Positions 1 to 11,420 of a DNA stretch of 64,000 nt are shown here, piece by piece. Position 1 is the stretch's first letter. Every line of letters begins with the position of its first letter. Position numbers and translations under genes: made by a program. The DNA is taken from contig BQKZ01000948.1 of NCBI GenBank assembly GCA_036244855.1, positions 21,875-85,874 on the forward strand, given 5' to 3'. Origin of the DNA: Temnopleurus reevesii. Taxonomy: Eukaryota; Echinodermata; Echinoidea; Temnopleuroida; Temnopleuridae. The notes beneath the pieces are model-generated. The model was not told the DNA's origin, did not search any database, and worked only from the letters and a program-made list of their open reading frames with translations.

Positions 1-1232
1 CGTCATTTCTAAGTTTAATTTTAGCCTGCGCGTTTAAAACTTCTTTTTTTTAATACAATTTTCACGTATCCTTTTTAACATTAAAGCCTTGACATATTAC
101 GATGTATGACATCTTATGGAATCAGTAACGAGTTCTTGCGGGCATCATGCATTTATTTTGGGGTTGACCCATCGTGTGATGACATTTATTACTGTTGGGT
201 TTGTGCGATGCCCGTATAATATTTCTATGTGCATGGACCATACAGGTTTTTGAGTTGGAAAATTCCACATTCCACAAGCCATTTTGATCTACCTTTTTGT
301 ATGTCCATCTTAAGTGACAGACCCTCGGAGACTGGTGAAATCATTAAAATGTATAAATGAAGTGCTAGCATATATGGGAAGGAATACACAATCATTTACA
401 TTGTCCAAATGAAAGGCTTCAAGGTATCAATATTGTATTGTCGGTAACGGAATTACATTAGAGTACTGCCTGTTTGGGTCATTAAACAGTCCATGGATTT
501 TGAAATATTATATTTCGCATATTTCTGAAGAGAGATTTTCAAACTATGACATATACATCACATATTCCAAGCAAATTATACACATTATACTGTCTCCGAG
601 AAAAATGTATCTTTAAGAAACCCTACTTATGAGGGCATGGGTGTTACGTTCAGTTAATGGACTCCGATAGGCTCATTGCTAAGCGAATGTTAACAATGCA
701 TTAGTAATGTGTTCATGACCTAGATAAAATGCTATTTATATACAGAAATCCACATCGACCCACAAAAAACAGATGCTGATTAGATTTGTGTGCAGCAAAC
801 AAATCTGAATTCAATTCCAAATTCGGGTGTACATGCATAGAAAGGTCTAGATTAAATTCTGGGGGAAACAAAGATCATATGTTTTAATATGCATATCATG
901 TATATAGGACAGAGCCCCAAGAGATATAATGAAATCTTTATCAGATATGCAGACATCGTATATGCATGAATATTATCTCTGTGGAATCGTCAATAAAAGG
1001 CCCGGCCACACATTTGTATTTAGAGATAAGGTAGGCAAAACATTGCTTCATTTGTTTATCGTTTGTCAGCAAGTTTTAATCTTTTGGAGAAATCTAAGCT
1101 CTTGGTTAAAGACAAGAAAAGTGTACATTCATAATTTGTTTACAATAATTAGATATTTTTTAACGTCACCCAGCGGAATTAATCACAAACCTTTCAAACA
1201 GATTGGATTCACAGAACCTTATCACCTGGGGC
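1..1232. other. no recognisable gene
   Basis: AT-rich non-coding sequence. No exon-like reading frame, RNA gene or repeat could be supported here. Confidence 0.6.
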
Positions 1233-1307
1233 GCTCCGGTGGTCTAGTGGTTAGGACACACTGGTCTAGTCATTCAGAGGTCGTGGGTTCGAATCCCATC
1301 CGGTACA
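1233..1307 (+). tRNA. tRNA-like gene or tRNA pseudogene (possibly Thr-AGT)
   Basis: A polymerase III-type internal promoter is visible: an A box TGGTCTAGTGG at 1240-1250 and a perfect B box GGTTCGAATCC at 1286-1296. A run of seven T at 1316-1322 could terminate transcription. The T arm folds well (GTGGG / CCCAT). The acceptor stem pairs at only 5 of 7 positions. The anticodon arm folds only if two extra bases are allowed after the D arm, giving an AGT anticodon with an unusual C at position 37. This suggests a degenerate tRNA or tRNA-derived repeat rather than a fully functional gene. Confidence 0.5.
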
Positions 1308-1315
1308 ACCTATGC

Positions 1316-1322
1316 TTTTTTT
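1316..1322 (+). terminator. pol III T-run terminator
   Basis: Seven consecutive T residues lie nine bases past the tRNA-like 3' end, the usual spacing for polymerase III termination. Confidence 0.45.
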
Positions 1323-1592
1323 ATAGCCTCCGGGTAGCTTCACACAACAGTATAGCGTGTGCACCCCTTTGTGGGCCGTTGGCGACAATATTGAATAAAT
1401 TCTATATATCAATTAGATATGTGTTTAGGTATAGTTTCAAAACATGGTGATCTTGTGAGAATATTGGTATTCTATGAAAAACAATATTTAGAAGCAATAC
1501 TAGGATAGAAAACCTTATTTGGAATATATCAAGAGAGAGAAAGCCTTTAGAAAATTCGTACATGGAGAGTATTTTTTAAATCACATAAACGT

Positions 1593-1770
1593 TGGGCATA
1601 CGTCAATACTCAACCAGACCTTTGCGTGTATTGCCAACGTCAGCCCAGCGCTCGGGGCATTTGATAGACGCTTCGCGAACGTAGAAATACGAAGGGAAGG
1701 CACTTGGCCGACGCGTCGCGGCTTACGCAGTTTTTCTTTCGTATTTCTGCGTGGACGCGTCGAACGTTAG
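1593..1770. repeat. CpG-rich segment with short inverted repeats
   Basis: A GC- and CpG-rich patch in AT-rich surroundings. GTAGAAATACGAAG near 1680 is mirrored by CTTTCGTATTTCTGC near 1737, with GACGCGTCG copies around the right arm. It is probably a degraded foldback element. An 83-codon open frame runs across it but resembles nothing known to me. Confidence 0.35.
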
Positions 1771-1817
1771 ATATCGGCTAAAAGCAAATGTGTGATCAAG
1801 CCTTTAGCTATAAACGT

Positions 1818-1951
1818 AAGGCCCCGATCACATAGAGGCCCGGAAGCAATACGATTCAACACGACTCATTGTTAATTCACAGGTAATTGCCTCAGAACAA
1901 AGAGTCGTGTTGAATCGTGTGGCTTCCGGGGCCCTATGTGACCGGGGCTTA
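1818..1951. mobile_element. foldback MITE, family A, copy 1
   Basis: The left arm (CCCCGATCACATAG, then CCGGAAGCAATACGATTC) is the reverse complement of the right arm over about 50 bases, around a loop of about 30 bases. Ends are TAAGGCCCC and GGGGCTTAA. Four further copies lie at 14197, 38046, 39058 and 63520. No coding capacity. The loop reads TTAATTCACAG...TGCCTCAGAAC, the same orientation as the copy at 39058. Confidence 0.85.
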
Positions 1952-2223
1952 AAAGTGCGAATGAGCCTATAGGATGCATGGAGGGGACCGGTAATCTTAT
2001 TGTGGATACTCCATAGCATGGTAATGTGTTGCCGCAAGATATTATTCATCTTATCGGCACCATGATCTTTCAGGTTCAGGTCTTGCTCTCTGATTCAAAG
2101 ATTCCGGCAAAAACGGATCGATTATTTTTCCTTACGTTTCAACTTTTTATTCACCATTGCTTGTGCATATGGTGTGTATGCACGTGAGCTTGTGCGTGTG
2201 ATAGCGCGACTGCTTAAATGATG

Positions 2224-3317
2224 TAAAGGTATGGTCACACCGGCCGAGCGGAGCCTTGGCGGTCCTTTAGCGGAGACAAAAATTCATTACCGCTCGTAAC
2301 CGTTCACCATCGCTAAACATACGTTGGCATCCACTAGTGCACTGATGGATCAGCTCTCCAATCTGTCATGGTCCCTAGTTCCGCTCCAAAATGCAACAGG
2401 TTTTGAGCCGCACAAAAGATTCCAAGCGATAAGGAGAGGGCAATTTCCGCTCTGGCAAAGTTCACCACCGCTGAAACACCGCCCAGGCACCGCTAGACGC
2501 AAGTTCGTGGCCGCTTGAATCCGCTCGGTCAACGCAGAGCGACATCATGCACATGCGTGCTTTGGTTCACCAGAAGTTTAATTCAAAAGCCATGCCCCAC
2601 TTTGGGCCGTCTTTGAGAAGATGATTCTGTACATTGGTTAGGGTCTTATATAGGGATCCGAGGATTGCATGGAATTTTATTCTTTGAATTCCATTGTGTG
2701 AGGTAGACTGCGTAGCGCCTGGGAAATATTCCAGCTGCCACGACAGTGCATTCACACAAAAGGATTTTAAAGTGATTAAAATTCCGTTGTGCTATATGCG
2801 ATTGCTTTGTTGTTTGGGTCTCAGTGGGAAGCAATGCAGATTTCTGCGTTGGCCTAGCGGATCCAAGCGTCCACCAACCACCGTCTAGCGGTACCAGGGC
2901 AGTTTTGGAGCGGCCATGAACTTTCCCAGAGCGGTAAGTCCCCTCGCTTCTTTCCGCTCGCAATATTTTGTGCAGCTAAAAACTTTCAGAGCGGTAGGAG
3001 GGACAATAAGCGGTGGTCGAGCAGAAACCTGCGTTGACTTAGCGGAGGCGAACTTATGTTAAACGGCGGTGAACGGTTACGAGCGGTGATTAATTCTTGT
3101 CACCGCCCAGGACAGCTATTTAGCACCGCCCATCCGATATGACCATGCAGGCTATAGAAAAAGCGGTGTTAGATGGGCGGAGGTAAGCGTTTTACAAAAG
3201 AGATCAATTGTTCTACCCACTTTGTGAGCGGTGACGAGCGATGCCGAAATTAAATCCCCAATTCCTTCCGCTAAAGGACCGCTAAAGCTCCGCTCGGCCG
3301 GTGTGACCACACCTTTA
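2224..3317. mobile_element. large foldback element, family D (1.1 kb)
   Basis: Outer arms of about 60 bases are near-perfect inverted repeats: TAAAGGTATGGTCACACC at the left mirrors GGTGTGACCACACCTTTA at the right. A second inverted pair lies inside (GTAACCGTTCACC near 2297, GGTGAACGGTTAC near 3068). The interior is peppered with GAGCGG / CCGCTC motifs. The flanking dinucleotide is TA on both sides, consistent with a TA target duplication. Small open frames inside show no recognisable transposase, so the element looks non-autonomous. Confidence 0.8.
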
Positions 3318-4056
3318 TTGACAAAATAACAATGCTAGCAATAGTTATGACTTATTTTAGTATTTTCTTTTCTGTGTTTTCATATATGCTCTTCGGCAGG
3401 GCCATCTTGCAAAACTGGCCATGCAATGTGGCATGAACGAGAATACCCTGTCCTTTAAAGAAAACGTGAATGAATAAATAACATTGTGCACAAAATAATC
3501 AACATTCAAGACACTCTATTGTGAGAAATTATCGTTTATTCTCGCAAGACCCCCAAAACGTACATTCATACATGAAGGAAGATAAAAAGAAAATACCACT
3601 AGATTGTGATTAACATATTTACGACCACAAACTTCATTTATATTATGCTTGGCTAGCAATCATAAGCGTGAAACCTTCTATAGATTCGTCTGTACACTAC
3701 ACATATTGAAATGTTTTAATTCTACCACTGTCATACTCACCAAGTCGCTTCCTTTTGAAAAATCGATTTTAGGCGTCGTTACGGAAACTCCCCAGTCCTA
3801 TTAACGTCAAAGGTTAAATAGACATACCGTATTGCTTTATACGACAGCAGCGGGGGAAACACGAAGCGGGGATTATAAAGATTTCGTTTCGAGTTATTTA
3901 CATTACCAAGGTTCCTTAACCGGGGGTCCAAGCTATAACCAAAGTCAAATATTTTGACATGCGTAATAGATTTGGCGCAATCATTTCCCTGATCATCGTC
4001 AAGTCGCTGATGGCTTTTTAATCATTCTAATGAAAGACCTGGTCATTATCGCGTAC
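3318..4056. other. no recognisable gene
   Basis: Unremarkable AT-rich non-coding sequence. Confidence 0.55.
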
Positions 4057-4503
4057 ACACTTAAAAAATAAAGGTGCAGCATTTCCCCTTTAAAGGTGCA
4101 AACAAATACAGCACTGGTAGCACCTGTTTGGGGTGCAATGCTGCACATTTTTGATGAGAAATCGGTATGATTTTGTATTCTGAGGAGTGATCAGAGGATT
4201 TGAACCTGACCATTCAGGATGTGGGATTGTTATGTTGTATCTTATCCGATCGTGCCACGCTTACATGCATAAGCAATGGTGATTTTTAAAATATATCAAG
4301 TAATGACTTGATCCAGAAAAAACACATTGTCTGCTCGAGGCTGTCAAAAGGTACAATATTGTTCATTTTGGTAGTTTGTACCTTCCATATACCTTTCTTT
4401 TGCTGAGCGTATACGGTTTAATGTACACCTTTTCGAGATTTGTCACATATTGCACCTTTTCGAAAAGGTTTGCACCCTTTATGCACCTTTTTTTTCATAG
4501 TGT
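4057..4503 (-). mobile_element. TIR element with tRNA-like core, copy 1
   Basis: The ends are inverted repeats of the type ACACTTAA..AATAAAGGTGCA ... TGCACCTTT..CATAGTGT. On the minus strand the centre (about 4192-4262) has an A-box-like TGGCACGATCGG and a B box GGTTCAAATCC about 40 bases apart, as in tRNA genes. AAAGGTGCA motifs recur near both ends. Two related copies lie at 10541-10838 and 10977-11409. It combines SINE-like and MITE-like features. Confidence 0.65.
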
Positions 4504-7500
4504 TTATCTACAGACATAGAAATCAGTGGTTGACGTAGACTTGCCTGCGTGTAAAAAAAACCCCCAACAGATTAAGAGTGTTGTAGTTGTGGGTGTCCCT
4601 CATGATGTCATGATAAAATGAGATTGAATTCATATATAATGTTTAAATTGTTTTCCATAATTCCTCTATTTTCCTTTCTGGACACGTCCTGAGAGTTTTT
4701 GTTTTTACATAACAGAGTGCGCATGGAATTAAAAGTATTGAAGAATGATATCATATTTACAGCTGACTGAAATGATGATGCTTACAATAAGAGTTTTAAG
4801 AACCAAAAAACGCGTGCGCTGGTACTCTTCCTTTAAAAGATATGCAAGATTTCCCATGGGTCAATGCACATATTTGAGCCTTATGAAATGGAGGATCAAG
4901 CAAATTATTTAAAAATAAACTAAACTGGAATCAATTTGAGCTGTGTAATTACGATCAAGTCTAATCCATCAAAGTTTTCAGTCTACATTCGACATGAATA
5001 CACCAAGATTATTGACTTGAAATGTCGAAAGTAATAAATGGGTATATTTTCAGAATATTTTGTTTAGAGAAAAAAAATGTTTCTACTCAATTACATTAGG
5101 GAGGGGGAGTGAGGGTGGGGGGAACTGGTGGTCGAAATAATATTTTCAGTCCAACTGGTGAGCGTACGCATACACCGACAGGTTGGACCCCACTCATTCG
5201 TATTCGTGTGTGTACTGCGATGGTGGGAAAGACCGAGAAAGAGAGAGAATAAGAGAGAATAATTGGCGCATTAAAACCAAACACTCTGGATGCTGTACGT
5301 CGGTTTTGTGGTACTCGACCAAAAGCCGCCTGCATTCCTCTCTCTCAGCCCTCTTCTCCCGATCACCTCCATACACACGCTCGCTGCTCGCTGTACTAAG
5401 AAGGTGATTCGTCAGGCTTGATACTTCTGCTTTTACTTTCTCCTCCTCATTCAACCCTCTCCAGTCATTCTTCCCATTCTCATGCTCTCTGACAGGTCGC
5501 TGTGCATGTTTATCACGTCTCATCCTCAAGTGGAGTCTTTGGAGCACAATGCTCCCTCCTTCATCTTTTTGATTCCGTGCTCGCCAGCATTGGGAGATCA
5601 ATCCCCATCATCCTTTATCTCATATTCATCTTTCTCTGACACATTTTCTCGATTTGGTCTATCTCTTCCTACAGCGGGGGATGTGACTTTCAAGCAAAAG
5701 TTCGAATTTGGATATCATACATTAGCTCTGTTCGGATGATAGACAATGATACAGGATATTGATCATTGTTTTGATACTCTTATTAATAACGTTCAATCGT
5801 GATATTCGGAAAAATGTTATGACATCTCGGTTGAGTATCCATACCTCTAATTGTTTGGAAAATCAATTAACATGTCCACATAGGAGCAATCACTGTAGCT
5901 CGGTAAGTTCTGTAAAACAAGTTGCTTTATATTAATATATATTTTGTGTAAATATGGTGCTCCGTACACTTTATGAAAATTGATGGAGGTAATACAGATA
6001 TTTATAAACATTCAGTTCAATTAGTCGTTAATCAATGTTGTTCCAGAAATCACACAAAACTTAATAACTTTGACGAAAACCACATTGAAACCACAAATAA
6101 GACTCAATGAGAGAAGGAGAATATTATGAAGCCGCTGACATCGACTAGTAAACAAAAGTGGTGCGTTTATTTTGTTACATTTAACCAACGGCTGCTTTAG
6201 CTATGTTATCATCTGCAAACTACATGTCGAAAACAAAAACGATTACACTTCAATATTTATATGGTCCGATGATGCATTGTAATGTTGGTTTTAAAGAAAA
6301 AACTCCTTATTTGCCAAGTCTTTTTTTACTTGGCAGGTGTGCAAAACCGCTTTTGACAAAAACGAGGAAAAATGAGATAAAATGTGGCAAATTTTGTGGT
6401 TATGTTATGGTTTTATCGATTACTTTGATAAGATAAGTCAGAGACAACATAAAATGAATTTCCTAATAGATATTGTCATTTTGAATGTACTGATGCACAC
6501 TGCAGCCAGATCGCGTTTCGAGGCTTTTATGTCCATATCGCTCACTTTATATAGTCAAAACGCGCCAGTTAATAAATATTGCAAGAACTTTTTTCCCTAT
6601 GGCTTTAAAGAGATTTGTCGTCATGAAACGTCTCTGTGTCTTGTGCACTTTTCTTGAGACGGACAAGAATTAGCTCGGTCGTAGTACTAATAAGAAATGA
6701 CAAATGGATTTATTGAAAATATAGAAATGAAATTAAAGCTCTGAAGAGGACTGCCGATGAATACATACGTTTGTTTACGGGATACAATGTAATGCGTCGT
6801 TAAATGTCAGGATTATTTATATCATTGATAAAGTTTATGAGAAACGTTAGGACGTGCGTTTAAAAAAAAGAGGATACAGCTGATCAAGTATTGCGATGGC
6901 AGATATTAGTCATTGATTAAAATGAGTATTATTATCGACCTGTTCAGCTCACAAGTAAGTTTGATATTTTGTACAGGCAGAATTTTAGTAAAATATGTAA
7001 TGATGGCTCCATGAAACTATAATAGTGGATACTAATTAAATTAATAATCTACCGAATTACTTATAAGATATGGTAATGTAAGCCTGTATGGTGAAATTAT
7101 GAAGAATATGTTATGTTAATTGACTAAATATATTGCACACATTCTGACAAATATTGCCGAAGGTGAGTCAAGTGTTCTTTTTAAATCTAAAAGCGAATAT
7201 ATCAACAATCATACTTTACTGTTACGTAAACACTGAAAAGATAACAAAATAGTGGATCCAGAAAGGGGGGGGGGGCGAGGGGGCCGCGGTCACCTCTATT
7301 GGCGATGTCGAGGGGCCGTCTCTACAAACCACATCTCTTTTGTTTATTGAGGACCAATTTTTGCTTGTCAACTCGCGGCGGCAGAAAGTATTGTACAAGT
7401 TTTTTTGTTTGTCTGAAATTTTCTGGAGCCTCTATTGGAAAATCCTCGATCTGCCCCTGTACTGTGTCCTAATTTCCTTAATAAAAACACAGCATTTTGG

Positions 7501-8022
7501 GAGTAATCTTTTTACGTTGAACTCAACTATCATCTATGCATCAACTAAACTATGTCAACCAGCCTCGTCCGGTGCCTTATTTCAGACTCTATATTTTGAT
7601 AAAAACAAAAGCATTACTTTAAAGAAAATCACTTCAAAGTAATATTATTACACAGTACTGTCGCACTTCGTAGACATTATGATGCGCCAGTATATATATC
7701 TTTTTCGGGTCTCTTTCACCCGCATTACTTAATATCATGCTATTTGTATTTTGATTAATACATATGTTCGTTCAGAATTTTGGTTCCTTTATTCATTATT
7801 CTTTGTGATATACATATTATGAAAAACATAAATTAATTAACTAAATCCCATTTCATAGTCATCTACCATGTATTGATTGACTTCCATTTCATTCATTACA
7901 TCAATTTACAAAAATAGTTACAATGAAAATTTCCCAGCATTTAACCATTTGCCCAATATTATTGGTTACCATAGCAACAACGTGCAGCATAGATACTTAA
8001 AGTTATATTACCCTAGCCCAGG
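4504..8022. other. no recognisable gene
   Basis: AT-rich non-coding sequence with a pyrimidine-rich stretch around 5330-5650 and a short G run near 7266. Open frames up to 135 codons at 5194-5601 reflect the low-complexity pyrimidine/purine bias and match no family I know. Confidence 0.5.
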
Positions 8023-8067
8023 AGAGAGATAGAAAGAGATATATATAGAAATAGGGATAGAGAGAGA

Positions 8068-8104
<37 letters not shown>

Positions 8105-8132
8105 GGGGGAGGGAAAGGGGGGGGGGGGGGTA
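8023..8132. repeat. (GA)n microsatellite followed by G-tract
   Basis: An uninterrupted purine strand: GA repeats with a few T interruptions, then GGGAGGGAAA and a run of more than ten G. The minus-strand open frames over it (Leu/Ser/Pro-rich) are low-complexity artefacts. Confidence 0.95.
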
Positions 8133-8417
8133 GGAAATGATAGAACATGGAGAGAGATGAGGGAGGAGGACTGGTAATAAAGGTCACTACAATGATTATT
8201 ATATTTGTAGACATTAAACGCAATAAGCGTAATGAATAATGGATGCATATCATTAGTTTTGACAGCAATTGAAAGCAAGGCGTGCATACCTAACGTTTAA
8301 TTAAACACGGATAAGAGAATGAAAAAGGAGTAAATTGATATACCAGTCGCACTCCCCTTTGACACCTTAACAGCTCTCGCTATAATCAGGATAATAATTT
8401 CTAGATCAACATTAATC

Positions 8418-8650
8418 TAAAGGTTCCATCACACTTTTGAGGTTATACCTGACATTATCCCAACGTTCATAAAATTTGGAAAACGCTCCAAGAAATCATA
8501 AAAAACGGAGAGAAGACGCTTGATCGATGTTGAAGGCGGTTGGCGTCGGCTACGCGTTTTTCCTGCAGATTTCTGCTTCAAGGGTGTGTTCTTTATGGTT
8601 AATGAACGCTAGGTATAAGTTGAATTTAAAAAAGTGTGATTGGACCTTTA
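8418..8650. mobile_element. TIR element of the TAAAGG...TCACAC type, family I
   Basis: The left end TAAAGGTTCCATCACACTTT is the inverse of the right end AAAGTGTGATTGGACCTTTA, with one indel-like difference; further in, GGTTATACC faces GGTATAAG. TA lies at both outer edges. The interior is unrelated to the other families and has no coding capacity that I recognise. Confidence 0.6.
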
Positions 8651-10416
8651 GCTTGCTATGCATAGACATTTCCCCTTCCAGTACTATTCATCTATTATTA
8701 ACCATCTCATATACTACCAAATTCATTCCACGGGTCAACCCCGCTAGACGGGCTACGTTGCAAAACAAATATAAACACTGCCACTGTCATGATCTTCTTT
8801 CGCAATACGATTATATGTATTTCAAGTATTGTCCATGAATTAATATTTTACGACAAATTCAGTATTGTCCATGAAATTATATTTTACTAAAAAATTGAAT
8901 ATAATCTTTTTTTTTAGCAGCAGTGCGACTTTCAATTGATGTCTGACCTTCGTCAAGTCTCAATATTAATGAAATAACCATATTTGCGATACCGCATTGA
9001 TACAAATGAAGAGTGCACATATTAATCAAGAGATAACTAGTCTTTCTAGAACTGCCTTTATTTTATTGTTAAACAATTGATTTGATGAAGCGATCGATTC
9101 ATACAAACAGTGTTGCAGGGTTCGAGGGGGATATCGATCTAAGCATAAGTTTGCAGTAATATTGAGTGTGTTTGGTTTGGGCTTTGAAATCAAATATTAA
9201 TACCATTGACTTTGATGAGGACAAAAACTAGGTTATGAGACCATGATTCTTACGCTCATATAGTGACCTGTGACGTCTTTCATAATAGACAATGATATGC
9301 TACATTACCAATTGTTTGTCACAACATAATAGTCTGCATCTTACTGGCATCAGTGAATTCGAAGGGAAAATTGCAATCAAACACCTCATTTTTAAACTTA
9401 ATTACCCCAGTCCCGCTTATACGGTGAACAGTCTGCTAGACATTTTCTGATGTACAGTATTATACCATGGAACAGGACAATAAAGATTAACCGGAAAACA
9501 GTTGGTGTGCCGTATCACACTGGGAAACATCCACTAAACACCGGCTTAACAGCAGCTAAACACCTGATCCGTGTAAATGTGGTGTAAATTCATATCAGAC
9601 TCAATTTTCAAGCGTCTGAAAACCATGCCTTTAATTGTGAAATCAGAATCAGAATAACATGATGAATGATCACAGCATCAATTCGCTTGTCATTTCCATC
9701 TTTATATGTTGGTAGATGCGGTATTGTTACTGAGCATCGCGAAATTGTTACCGATATAAATGATAAAGGTTTTACCATGACAACGACCCTCATAATGATC
9801 AATTACAAAACATTTGGTACTCCATCAAAACAAAAGGCCTTTCAACTGCTGCGGAATATATCATTTTTTGGTTTCCATTTCTATATTTGTCAATGTTCTA
9901 TTTTCGATGATGTTTTGTGTTGAAACATTGATTGAATATTATGATCAGTTGAAAGAACATTCAGGCTGTTTGTTGCACATTCTAATTGGTTATTCTTATG
10001 CCTCATGTCTCCTATTTTAACCGGTATGTAATCGAATCGGAAATAAGATACCCTCTTTTATTGGCTAAATATGTTTTACCCAGCATTGTTTTAAATGACA
10101 TATATATATTTTTTTTTAAAGTAACGAGTCTAATTTATTCATTACTATATAATGGCTTAATGCTGTTTTCGGGAATGGAACCGAATTCACGGACTTTAAC
10201 GGGTTTAACGGTCGCAATCCGAAGGTTGATTTTCCATAAGACGTAAAATATCATTCTAGAAATAACGAAATAATGAAAGAGTAAATAAAATATGTTTAAA
10301 CCATAAACATACCATATATATATACATATACTCTGGAATAAATCCTTTTTTCACATCTAAAGTAGATGAACATGTTTCTCAGCGGCTATACCAATACGTT
10401 ATGTGTTATATTCACT
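8651..10416. other. no recognisable gene
   Basis: AT-rich non-coding sequence with only short unsupported open frames. Confidence 0.55.
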
Positions 10417-10838
10417 TAGGCTTTATTTGGACACTGGTGGCATGGCGGATGATTCTCGTTGATTTTCCTGCTGTTTTAAACAAATCTTTGACAGTGTGTA
10501 CCACAATAAAGCATAAATATTTATCTAGAGTGATCAAAAGTCACTATACATTTAGGAATAAAGGTGCAACAGAGGCGCAAACAAATGCAACACCGGGAGT
10601 CCCTTTTTGCTTCAATATAGCATTTTTATAGGTATGATGTTACATTCTGCAGTGCTCAGAAGATTCGAACCCGTGCCTTTAAGGATGTGTGATTTCTTGG
10701 TTCTAGCTTATCCGATTGTTCCACGCTTCCATGCATAGACAATGGCGAATTTAAAAAATATCAAACAACGAATAAACGACACAACATAGTGTTCGCTTGA
10801 TTCTGTCAAAAGGTACAACATTGCACCGTTTTTTTTTT
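10417..10838. repeat. direct repeat, unit 1 (about 420 bp)
   Basis: Begins TAGGCTTTATTTGGACACTG and is repeated almost identically from 10840. The two copies are separated only by a single N at 10839. Unit 1 stops within a T-run at the N. It contains a tRNA-cored TIR element from 10541 cut off at the junction. An assembly join between overlapping or allelic contigs is as likely as a true tandem duplication. Confidence 0.85.
10541..10838 (-). mobile_element. tRNA-cored TIR element, copy 2 (truncated at the N)
   Basis: Starts CACTATACATTTAGGAATAA and continues AAGGTGCAAC. The minus-strand tRNA-like core lies at about 10658-10728, with B box GGGTTCGAATC. The right half is missing at the assembly N. 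Confidence 0.6.
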
Positions 10839-10839
10839 N
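10839..10839. other. ambiguous base N at repeat junction
   Basis: A single N sits exactly between two near-identical direct repeats, suggesting a contig join. Confidence 0.8.
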
Positions 10840-11262
10840 TAGGCTTTATTTGGACACTGGTGGCATGGCGGATGATTCTCGTCTATTTTCTTGCTGTTTT
10901 AAAACAAATCTTTGACAGGGCGTACCACAATAAGGCATAAATATTTATCTTAGAGTGATTAAAAGTCACTATATATTTAGGAATAAAGGTGCAACAGAGG
11001 CGCAAACAAATGCAACACCGGGAGCACCTTTTTGCTTCAATATAGCATTTTTATAGGTATGATGTTACGTTCTGCGAAGTGTTCAAAGGATTCGAACCCG
11101 TGCCTCTGAGGATGTTTGATTTCTGGGTTCTAGCTTATCCGATTGTGCCGCGCTTCAATACATGAACGATGACGACTGTATTTTAAAGATATCAAACAAA
11201 GATATCCACAACATAACACAGTGTCCTCTTGATGCTGACAAAAGGTTCAATATTGCACCATT
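10840..11262. repeat. direct repeat, unit 2
   Basis: Second copy of the unit starting at 10417, differing by scattered substitutions and single-base indels. It runs past the junction into the complete right half of the tRNA-cored element. Confidence 0.85.
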
Positions 11263-11409
11263 TTCAGTATTTTCCACCAGTTATGTCCTATTTTTCTCTA
11301 TCACTGCGTGTACACAAAATATTGCAATACCGCACTTTTTGGAGTCTTGGCGCAGATTGCACCTTTTTGCAAAGGTTTTAATATTTTGTGCACCCTTTAT
11401 TCTTAGTGT
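10977..11409 (-). mobile_element. tRNA-cored TIR element, copy 3 (complete)
   Basis: Left end CACTATATATTTAGGAATAA is inverted at the right end as TTTATTCTTAGTGTG, each with an adjoining GGTGCA / TGCACC motif. The minus-strand core (about 11085-11155) has an A box CGGCACAATCGG and B box GGGTTCGAATCC. This is the best-preserved of three copies in the window. Confidence 0.65.
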
Positions 11410-11420
11410 GTATTGATTAT

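Noticed and set aside
5194..5601. 135-codon minus-strand frame
   Set aside because: Charged low-complexity composition from a pyrimidine-rich plus strand; no splice context or known motif.
8003..8287. Leu/Ser/Pro-rich minus-strand frames
   Set aside because: Translation of the GA/G microsatellite.
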